64,000 nucleotides of DNA, taken from assembly GCA_910578555.1 (NCBI GenBank), contig CAJTPS010000002.1, forward strand, positions 125,880 to 189,879, given 5' to 3'. The position numbers were made by a program, and so were the translations under genes. Under the pieces are notes generated by a model, which was given only the letters and a program-made list of their open reading frames with translations, was not told the DNA's origin and ran no database searches. Numbering within the stretch: position 1 is the first letter of the stretch; each line of letters opens with the position of its first letter. Positions 57,891-64,000 of this stretch are shown here, one piece after another. Source of the DNA: an uncultured Lachnospiraceae bacterium. Its GTDB lineage: Bacteria > Bacillota > Clostridia > Lachnospirales > Lachnospiraceae.

Positions 57891-58177
57891 CGGAAAAAGA
57901 TATGGGAAAGATTACAGAGCATATTGATAGCCAATTAAAAGTATTTGCTGCAAGCAAGATTGATATGTCCTGCGAAGAAGTTGAAAACGAATTAAGAAAA
58001 CTTGAAAGAAAAGAATACAAAGAAAAATTTATCAAAAACAATAACTGCAACCTAATCACCTGCCGCTACAACCAATCCGGCACTTGCACGAATGAAGAAA
58101 AACGGAAAGAGTGCGTGGAGGTCAGCAAGAGGGTTTTGTGTTTGGAGGGAGAAAATAATGCCACCAAAAGAGATTGA
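57887..58177 (+). CDS. Small Cys-containing phage protein (96 aa)
   Basis: GTG start after GGGGTGG, overlapping the preceding stop. A helical N-terminal half (EVENELRKLERKEYKEKFIK) precedes a cysteine motif NNCNLITCRYNQSGTCTNEE. The function is unknown. Confidence 0.6.
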   Translation: MTEKDMGKITEHIDSQLKVFAASKIDMSCEEVENELRKLERKEYKEKFIKNNNCNLITCRYNQSGTCTNEEKRKECVEVSKRVLCLEGENNATKRD

Positions 58178-58511
58178 AAGTAGGAAAATATATTACGAGA
58201 TAGATGGAGAGCTAAAACCTTTTGAAATAGGAGGGGTGATAACCTTAGAGGATTGTGAGGATATAGTTTCTGACGTTGACATCTCATTAAGCAATCCCGA
58301 ATATTTCAAGGGCGGGGAAATCACTTTCAAAATGTCACGGAAAGGAAGTAAAAGGCTTAAAAAGTTACTTCAAAACGTCATTCCGAGGCATTTTACAAAC
58401 AACTGGCGTAAAATGCACCATTTACCGATGATTAGACGGAGGGGAAAAGGAAATGAAAGATATTCAGAAAAAATCGGCAGAACGAGTACAGGAGAGTATA
58501 GGAGATTGTGA
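58158..58511 (+). CDS. Phage protein with NNWRKMHxxPM motif (117 aa)
   Basis: The start at 58158 (MPPKEIESRKIYYEIDGELK) has GGAGGGAG upstream. The C-terminal half ends in a basic segment containing NNWRKMHHLPMIRRRGKG. The same motif closes the 48-aa protein at 58453. The basic tail suggests nucleic-acid contact. The function is unknown. Confidence 0.65.
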   Translation: MPPKEIESRKIYYEIDGELKPFEIGGVITLEDCEDIVSDVDISLSNPEYFKGGEITFKMSRKGSKRLKKLLQNVIPRHFTNNWRKMHHLPMIRRRGKGNERYSEKIGRTSTGEYRRL

Positions 58512-58599
58512 ACCAACAAACGCCAAAGCTATCGTATGGAATACATTTGGAAGAAATAATTGGAGAAAAATGCACGGATTCCCTCTTATGAGGGGATAG
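58453..58599 (+). CDS. Small phage protein with the same NNWRKMH motif (48 aa)
   Basis: GGGGAAAAGG precedes the ATG. It starts MKDIQKKSAERVQESIGDCE and ends NNWRKMHGFPLMRG, matching the end of the preceding product, which it overlaps by 59 bp in another frame. Confidence 0.6.
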   Translation: MKDIQKKSAERVQESIGDCEPTNAKAIVWNTFGRNNWRKMHGFPLMRG

Positions 58600-58657
58600 G
58601 TTGAAAAACTAGGGCGAAAAATCCATAGACAATATCGGGGATAGGAGATAACGAAAA

Positions 58658-58819
58658 GTGAGTATTGCAAAAGTAATTGAAAGCATAGAACGTGAAATGT
58701 TCGAGAGGGCGACAAAAGAGGAAAATACGGAAATGGTTGACGTGACAAATCTTGAAGATGATGTAGATAATGCAAGACGGTACATAAAATGCAGAATGGG
58801 GTGCGAAGATGAAGCATGA
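58658..58819 (+). CDS. Small acidic phage protein (53 aa)
   Basis: GTG start with AGGAG upstream; MSIAKVIESIEREMFERATK and a helical acidic continuation. It overlaps the next start by 11 bp. The function is unknown. Confidence 0.5.
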   Translation: MSIAKVIESIEREMFERATKEENTEMVDVTNLEDDVDNARRYIKCRMGCEDEA

Positions 58820-59105
58820 AAAGAAAGAATGGTACACTTGCGATAGGTGCGGTGTGGGTATAAAAGAAATACCATATGCCGCAGGACAAAGACATATATT
58901 ATGGAGAAGTATTTTCAATCCAACCGAACTTAAAATGCTGACAGCGGATAGGAATGGATATATTTCCGACACACAGTTAATTTCTCCAGATATTGTGTCC
59001 GCTGAAATTGTAGAGGGGTATTGGGAAAAACAGAAAACAATTCATTTGTGCGGAAAATGCAGGAAAAAATTTGAGAGGTTCATGAGAGATGAGTCAATTT
59101 TTTGA
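58809..59105 (+). CDS. Zinc-ribbon phage protein (98 aa)
   Basis: CDRCGVG at the N-terminus and CGKCRKKFERF at the C-terminus make a split zinc ribbon. It overlaps both neighbours. No family name is assigned. Confidence 0.65.
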   Translation: MKHEKKEWYTCDRCGVGIKEIPYAAGQRHILWRSIFNPTELKMLTADRNGYISDTQLISPDIVSAEIVEGYWEKQKTIHLCGKCRKKFERFMRDESIF

Positions 59106-59316
59106 GGTAGAAGAAAAAGTAGATTTGAAGCCATGCCCTTTTTGCGGCAGAGAAGCGTACATAACAGGAATGTTTGTTCCGACAGGAGATGGCGAAATAA
59201 ATGCTTATGTGGTTGGGTGCGAAAATTGTGAAATAAGTTTTCGACAATCATGGGATTATGAAATAATAGTCGAACAGTGGAACAGGAGGGTATGTAAATG
59301 TCACAAAGAGAATTGA
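59089..59316 (+). CDS. Lar-like restriction-alleviation-type zinc protein (75 aa)
   Basis: LKPCPFCGREAYITGM, then VGCENCEISFRQSWDYEIIV and EQWNRRVCKC, follow the pattern of Lar-family proteins (CPFCG...C..C...W NRR). Lar of the Rac prophage lessens type I restriction. Here the family match is by short motifs. Confidence 0.6.
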   Translation: MSQFFEVEEKVDLKPCPFCGREAYITGMFVPTGDGEINAYVVGCENCEISFRQSWDYEIIVEQWNRRVCKCHKEN

Positions 59317-59444
59317 AAATGAAAATAATCGAACATGCAGATAAAATTGCGGAAGTTTTGTATAAAAAACGAGATTGCGAACTCAGAACTTCTCCAAGCG
59401 GAATTAAAGTTATTGCAAATAAGAAAGAGGTTATTGTGGAATGA
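59298..59444 (+). CDS. Small phage protein (48 aa)
   Basis: AGGAGGG precedes the ATG at 59298. MSQRELKMKIIEHADKIAEV and a basic end. It overlaps rtcB by ATGA, so the two are coupled. Confidence 0.55.
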   Translation: MSQRELKMKIIEHADKIAEVLYKKRDCELRTSPSGIKVIANKKEVIVE

Positions 59445-60649
59445 AAATGGATAATGTTAAAATTTTTGCAGACACGATAGAAGAATCTGCAATGAAACAA
59501 ATAAGACAAGTAAGTGAAATGGAGGTTTTTAGAGATATTCCAATAAGGATTATGCCTGATTGCCATAGCGGAAAAGGATGTGTTATAGGGTTTACTGCGA
59601 AAATGGAAGACTTTGCAATTCCGTCTCTAATCGGAGTCGATATTGGTTGCGGCATGGAGTGTGTAGAACTTGGCAAAATAGACATAGACCTTGCAAAACT
59701 TGACGAGGTAATCAGAAAATATGTGCCGAATGGCAGAAACGTACACGAAACAGAAGATAACTTTTCGGAAATCATCATCAATCGGCTTTATTGCAAGGAC
59801 AGACTTAAAAATGCGGACTGGCTGAAAAGAAGTTGCGGTACGCTTGGCGGAGGAAATCATTTCATAGAAATTGATATTGATGATGACGGAAATAAATACC
59901 TTGTCATTCATTCCGGCAGTCGCAACATTGGAAAACAGGTTGCGGAAATCTATCAGCAGATGGCGATTGACGATTTAAGTGGAGCGAACAGTCTTGAAGA
60001 AGAAACGAAGAAACTGATTGAAGATTACAAACGGACAGGCAGACACAAGGATATTCAGAGAGGGATTGTAGAGTTAAAACGGAAATTCCAGCCGAAATCA
60101 AGCGTTCCGAAAGAATTATCCTATCTGACAGGCGAACACAGAGAAATGTATCTGCATGACATGAAACTTTGCCAAAAATTTGCAAGTGAAAACAGGTATA
60201 GAATTGTGAAAGAAATATCTTATGGAATGGAGTGGGATATAGATAGATTTTCAAAAGGGTTTGAAACAATCCACAATTACATTGAACACGACACGAACAT
60301 TGTCCGCAAGGGTGCTATATCCGCCAAAGAGGGAGAAACGGTTTTGATCCCTATCAATATGCGTGACGGCTGTATTATCGGCAGAGGGAAAGGCAATGCA
60401 GACTGGAATTATTCAGCACCGCATGGGGCAGGACGGATAATGAGCCGTAGCAAGGCAAAGGAAACGGTATCGCTTGAAGAATTTGAACAGTCAATGCAAG
60501 GAATTTATACAACCTCTGTAAATCGGTCAACGATTGATGAAAGTCCTATGGCGTACAAGCCGATTGAGGAAATTATGGAAAATATCCAAGACACAGTTGA
60601 GATTGTGAAGATTATCAAGCCGATTTATAATTTTAAGGCGAGCGAGTGA
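59441..60649 (+). CDS. rtcB: RtcB-family RNA ligase
   Basis: The 402-aa product has all the main RtcB motifs: MPDCHSGKGCVIGF, GVDIGCGM (metal-binding Asp and Cys), SCGTLGGGNHFIEI, HSGSRNIG and SAPHGAGRIMSRSKAK with the histidine that becomes guanylylated. RtcB joins 2',3'-cyclic phosphate or 3'-phosphate RNA ends to 5'-OH ends using GTP and Mn2+. In a phage that also carries tRNAs it may repair tRNAs cut by host anticodon nucleases. Confidence 0.95.
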   Translation: MKMDNVKIFADTIEESAMKQIRQVSEMEVFRDIPIRIMPDCHSGKGCVIGFTAKMEDFAIPSLIGVDIGCGMECVELGKIDIDLAKLDEVIRKYVPNGRNVHETEDNFSEIIINRLYCKDRLKNADWLKRSCGTLGGGNHFIEIDIDDDGNKYLVIHSGSRNIGKQVAEIYQQMAIDDLSGANSLEEETKKLIEDYKRTGRHKDIQRGIVELKRKFQPKSSVPKELSYLTGEHREMYLHDMKLCQKFASENRYRIVKEISYGMEWDIDRFSKGFETIHNYIEHDTNIVRKGAISAKEGETVLIPINMRDGCIIGRGKGNADWNYSAPHGAGRIMSRSKAKETVSLEEFEQSMQGIYTTSVNRSTIDESPMAYKPIEEIMENIQDTVEIVKIIKPIYNFKASE

Positions 60650-60658
60650 GGCGCTGAA

Positions 60659-60895
60659 ATGAAATTAAAAGATTTTATAGAGAAATTTGTGGCACACAAT
60701 ACAGTTGTGAGATTATGGCACGAAAAAGGACATACTTATCAAATGATACATGACGGGGAAAAAGAGGTTTTTATGGAATGGGAAGTGCTTGGCGGAAAAT
60801 CATTCCTTAGCAAATATCTTGAAAGCAAGGTAGTTTGTGTTACTGATATTGTATGCAACAAATACCCCGAAGCGGTAAATATTGTAATTGAATAA
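60659..60895 (+). CDS. Small phage protein (78 aa)
   Basis: The product MKLKDFIEKFVAHNTVVRLW, with YQMIHDGEKEVFMEWEVLGG, is a small alpha/beta protein seen in many phages but without a named role that I can assign. GTGAGGCG lies upstream. Confidence 0.6.
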   Translation: MKLKDFIEKFVAHNTVVRLWHEKGHTYQMIHDGEKEVFMEWEVLGGKSFLSKYLESKVVCVTDIVCNKYPEAVNIVIE

Positions 60896-60985
60896 TAAAT
60901 ATCTAAGGCGTGAGAGAAGGGTTCTCATGTATCAGTCAAAGCGTGACTTACTTTTTAATTTGAAGGGAGGTTGCGCTTTTCTTTT

Positions 60986-63796
60986 ATGGCAAGTCAAGAA
61001 TTACTCAAAGAAATTTCCAATGCAGAAAAATACATAGAAAGGCATGGAGTAGATATTGACGCTGTTAATGCGTTCCATACGTATGTCTTCTGGGCAGATG
61101 AAGAAGATAAGGACATAGAAACCGCCCTAAAAATATCGCCAAAGGCAAAGAATTTAATCAATGCGCTTGTAAAAAAGCAGACAGATGGAGGGGATATTTG
61201 GTGGCTTGAAAAACAAATATTTGGAAAAGGAGAGAGCTATCCTCTTCTGGATAAGTGGTATGAGATATTGAAGCTGGAGGCTTTGCATCTATTTGAAAGT
61301 TTCTGCTTTTACATGGAAAAGAACCGCCCGCCAGAAGAGCGATTTTACCAACCGAGGGTAAATCCACTAAGGCAAGTGGCACAGCTTATACAAGATTTAT
61401 ACGACGATAAGCTAGATGAAGGAATGGTGTTTTGCCCTGGCCGTATCGGGAAAGCGCAACCATTAAGTGCAAAAATACTAACACCAAGCGGATTTGTAAA
61501 AATGGGGGATGTAAAAGTTGGTATGCGGATTATTTCTGGAAACGGAAATATCTGCAATGTTACTGGAATTTTTCCTCAAGGAAAAAAAGAAATATTTAGA
61601 GTAACATTTTCGGATGGATATAGCACGGAATGCTGCAAAGAGCATTTGTGGAAAGTGCAAACAGCAGATGATAGAAGGGCAGATAGAAATAAGAAACAAA
61701 AGTATAGGACAATAGAAACACAGGATATCGCAAAGAACATAAAAAGAAAAAAAGGAAAAAAGTTTGAAAACAATTATTCACTGGATTATGTAAGTCCGAT
61801 TAAGTTTGAAAAGAAAGATTTAAAAATCGAGCCATATTCCCTTGGAGTTCTTATCGGGGATGGATATTTTGGGAGAAATTATGTTCAATTATCCAATCCA
61901 GAAGAAGACATTATAAAAAAAGTTGAAGATAGGTTGAATGGATATGCTGACATAAGAAAATATAGCGGAAAAGATAGATGTGAAACATACGGCATATCAA
62001 ACAGTAATATAATCGAAGATTTATCTTATTACGGGCTTAATGAGAAGAAGTCAGATGAAAAGTTTATACCAAAGGATTATTTATATTCAAACATAGACGA
62101 TAGACTGGAAATTCTTAGGGGATTGTGCGATACAGACGGATATTTATGCAAAAATGATTTTGTGGATTATAGCACTTCATCAGAAAGACTTGCGAAAGAT
62201 ATTGTTTCGCTTGTTTATTCTTTGGGCGGAAGAGCAACCATATCAGAAGGAAAATCCCATTATGTAAAAAACGGGATAAAAGTTGAGTGCAAGAAAAGAT
62301 ATAGAGTTACGCTGACATTAAACGGGCTTTTTGTTCCTGTTTCTTCTAAAAAAAACATGAAGAAATACAAGAATGCAAAGAAGAAAAAGGTAACAAAAAG
62401 ATTTATAGAAAAAATTGAGTATGTAAGGGATGATGAGTGCCAGTGCATAATGATTGACGACCCATGCCACTTATATGTTACTGATAATTATATCGTGACG
62501 CACAATACGCAAATCGTTAAAATGGGCAACTTGTGGTTTGGTTCAAACCGTCCAGAACGGTCAAATTTATATTCTGCATATTCCGACAAGATAACGGGCG
62601 GATTTTATGACGGAACAAACGAACTGATTACCGACCCAACCTATACATATGCTGAAATCTTTCCTAAAAATGTTGAGAAAAAGCCGATTACAGATGGGAA
62701 AGACCTGACAATAGACCTTATCCGAAAGAAAACCTACCCAACATTCACCATGCGTTCTATCTACGGAACGTTGAACGGAGCGTGCGATTGTGACGGATTG
62801 GGAATATATGACGACTTATTCAGTGGTATTGACGAAGCATTAAGCGAAGACAGACAGAGAACGGTATGGGGCAAGTTTGACAATAACTATATGCCAAGAA
62901 TAAAGCCAGGGAAAGCAAAACTATTAGGGATAGGGACAAGATGGGCGCCAAAGGACGTGCAGGGGCGCAGGCTTGAACTTCTGAATAATGACCCTGACTA
63001 TGCAGACATACGGCATAGAGAAATTATAATACCAGCATTAAACGAAAACGGAGAAAGCAACTTCGATTACCCGTATAAATTAGGATATACAACGCTTGAT
63101 TATAAGCGCAGAATGGCTTCTTTTGAAAACAATGACGATATGGCTTCGTGGCTTGCGCAGTATCAGCAGGAACCGATTGAGCGAAAAGGTCAGATGTTCA
63201 ATGTTGATAACATGAATTTCTTCAAACCGCAGGAAATCGAAGGAATAAGGCCAGATAGAATATTTGCAGCAAATGACCCAGCTTATGGAGGCGGCGACTT
63301 TGTATCAATGCCTATCTGCTATGAAATAAACGGAAATCATTATGTGGTTGATGCGGTTTACAATGATGGAGAGAAAGATATTACAATTCCAGAAGTTACA
63401 AGCAGAATGGAAGGCCATTTAGATAAATTCCCAAAGAAAACAGCAGAAGTGCATTTCGAGGAAACAAAGACTACAGACGGATATCGGAAAGACTGTGAAA
63501 AGATATGGCAAGAAGACGGATATCCAATAAACACGACCCATGACCCGGCGGACAATCAAAACGCAAAAATGGACAGGATAAAAAATCATGCACCGGATAT
63601 AAGAAAGCTGTATTTTTTGGATATGAAATATCAAAGCAAGGAATACAGAAAGTATTTTCAAAACATTCTATCCTGCACATACGAGGGGAAAATGAAACAT
63701 GATGACGGAATTGATTCTACGGCGCAGCTTTGCGATATGATTTATGGAAATAAGCGTAAAAACCGTAAAACAATTATAATGCCAAGCCCAATCTAA
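60986..63796 (+). CDS. terL: Phage terminase large subunit interrupted by an intein
   Basis: The ATG at 60986 lies about 15 nt after AAGGGAGG; a TTG at 60971 abuts the RBS. The host protein has Walker A FCPGRIGK-T (split by the intein), Walker B LGIYDDLFSG, and nuclease acidic residues in AANDPAYGGGDFVS and KHDDGIDSTAQL. Unspliced length is 936 aa; after removal of the 351-aa intein (residues 157-507) the terminase would be 585 aa, normal for the family. It packages DNA into the prohead by ATP-driven translocation and cutting. Confidence 0.93.
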   Translation: MASQELLKEISNAEKYIERHGVDIDAVNAFHTYVFWADEEDKDIETALKISPKAKNLINALVKKQTDGGDIWWLEKQIFGKGESYPLLDKWYEILKLEALHLFESFCFYMEKNRPPEERFYQPRVNPLRQVAQLIQDLYDDKLDEGMVFCPGRIGKAQPLSAKILTPSGFVKMGDVKVGMRIISGNGNICNVTGIFPQGKKEIFRVTFSDGYSTECCKEHLWKVQTADDRRADRNKKQKYRTIETQDIAKNIKRKKGKKFENNYSLDYVSPIKFEKKDLKIEPYSLGVLIGDGYFGRNYVQLSNPEEDIIKKVEDRLNGYADIRKYSGKDRCETYGISNSNIIEDLSYYGLNEKKSDEKFIPKDYLYSNIDDRLEILRGLCDTDGYLCKNDFVDYSTSSERLAKDIVSLVYSLGGRATISEGKSHYVKNGIKVECKKRYRVTLTLNGLFVPVSSKKNMKKYKNAKKKKVTKRFIEKIEYVRDDECQCIMIDDPCHLYVTDNYIVTHNTQIVKMGNLWFGSNRPERSNLYSAYSDKITGGFYDGTNELITDPTYTYAEIFPKNVEKKPITDGKDLTIDLIRKKTYPTFTMRSIYGTLNGACDCDGLGIYDDLFSGIDEALSEDRQRTVWGKFDNNYMPRIKPGKAKLLGIGTRWAPKDVQGRRLELLNNDPDYADIRHREIIIPALNENGESNFDYPYKLGYTTLDYKRRMASFENNDDMASWLAQYQQEPIERKGQMFNVDNMNFFKPQEIEGIRPDRIFAANDPAYGGGDFVSMPICYEINGNHYVVDAVYNDGEKDITIPEVTSRMEGHLDKFPKKTAEVHFEETKTTDGYRKDCEKIWQEDGYPINTTHDPADNQNAKMDRIKNHAPDIRKLYFLDMKYQSKEYRKYFQNILSCTYEGKMKHDDGIDSTAQLCDMIYGNKRKNRKTIIMPSPI
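61454..62506 (+). mobile_element. Intein in the TerL Walker A, class-3 type, with LAGLIDADG homing endonuclease
   Basis: The intein starts with Ala1 (AQPLSAKILTPSGFVKMGDV) and ends IVTHN, followed by extein Thr. There is no N-terminal Cys/Ser. The class 3 signature is visible: Trp in block B (CCKEHLWKV), Cys in block F (CQCIMIDDP) and Thr in block G (VTHN). Two LAGLIDADG-like motifs, LGVLIGDGYF and LRGLCDTDGYL, give an apparently intact endonuclease. The insertion is between K and T of GRIGKT, so the terminase is inactive until splicing. Confidence 0.85.
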
Positions 63797-63811
63797 AGGA
63801 GGATTACATAC

Positions 63812-64000
63812 ATGGTAAGCAAAGAAATCTTGATACAATATTCAGATTTGCAAGAGGAAATAAAGGAAGTGCGGCAAAGAATAGAGCAGACGGAACGACA
63901 GATTGAACGAATCGAAAGCGAAAAGACCGTATGTGACAAAGTTAGGGGAGGAGAAGGCGGTTTGCAATCATTCAAAATCGAAGGTTTCCCATATCCGGAA
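63812..64000 (+). CDS. Phage protein with N-terminal coiled coil (3'-partial)
   Basis: A strong AAAGGAGG RBS precedes the ATG. The visible 63 residues start MVSKEILIQYSDLQEEIKEV and form a coiled coil, then GGEGGLQSFKIEGFPYPE. The frame runs off the window. Small regulators or packaging-associated proteins next to terL often start this way; I do not assign a family. Confidence 0.6.
   Translation, partial: MVSKEILIQYSDLQEEIKEVRQRIEQTERQIERIESEKTVCDKVRGGEGGLQSFKIEGFPYPE

Noticed and set aside
59042..59566. 174-aa reverse ORF opposite the Lar-like and 48-aa genes
   Set aside because: Phe/His/Leu-rich shadow frame with no RBS; the forward genes have RBSs and coupled overlaps.

Overview
The window joins about 36.3 kb of bacterial chromosome to about 27.7 kb of an integrated temperate phage that continues past the right edge. 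The chromosome suggests an anaerobic, spore-forming Clostridia, most likely a Lachnospiraceae gut bacterium. This is an inference from spoIVA, a GerA/SpoVAF-type gene, class III ribonucleotide reductase, the NifU-like/GGGtGRT pair and Gram-positive style RBSs and promoters; no species is claimed. Base composition drops sharply at about 36.35 kb, where the phage starts.

Chromosome, 1-36.3 kb: two adenylate-forming acyl-CoA ligases flank an amidohydrolase. Next come an Fe-S scaffold gene and a GGGtGRT gene separated by a 46-bp tandem repeat, then an HD hydrolase, a secreted metallo-beta-lactamase-fold protein, an esterase, a cysteine-cluster protein and a lipoprotein. A surface-sugar-type cluster follows (glycosyltransferase, DegT aminotransferase, ATP-grasp, FkbM methyltransferase). 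A reverse-strand polyamine operon (XRE-cupin regulator, PotA-B-C-D) faces a lactonase and spoIVA. A nucleoside-salvage block (PNP, cytidine deaminase, SAH/MTA-type deaminase) precedes a MutS-like ATPase, RNase HI, a HAD nucleotidase, a WYL regulator and an aminotransferase. nrdD-nrdG-dUTPase lies behind a promoter with two NrdR-like boxes. The last chromosomal gene is a spoVAF-like gene cut off at its 3' end by the phage.

Phage, 36.3-64 kb: at the left end are a divergent RHH repressor/homing-endonuclease promoter pair, a glycine/glutamine/cysteine-rich gene module, a putative two-gene HTH operon and a patch of tiny reverse-strand genes. The control and replication region holds a second RHH gene with direct-repeat sites, a RepA-N-like gene followed by iteron-like repeats and about 400 bp of very AT-rich DNA, a CI-like repressor facing a BRO/KilA-C antirepressor, and a short serine recombinase. 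After it come HNH and GIY-YIG nucleases around a degenerate tRNA cluster, a DnaD-like replication protein and a long run of small early genes including LemA. The window ends with an RtcB RNA ligase, the large terminase (interrupted by a class-3-type intein carrying a LAGLIDADG endonuclease) and the start of one more gene.

Main points of interest: a skin-like interruption of spoVAF; sporulation promoters that appear nested inside terminator hairpins at both spoIVA and spoVAF; the terminase intein; the RtcB-plus-tRNA combination; and several very symmetric phage operators. Functions come from motif recognition in the translated sequence; no database search was possible.
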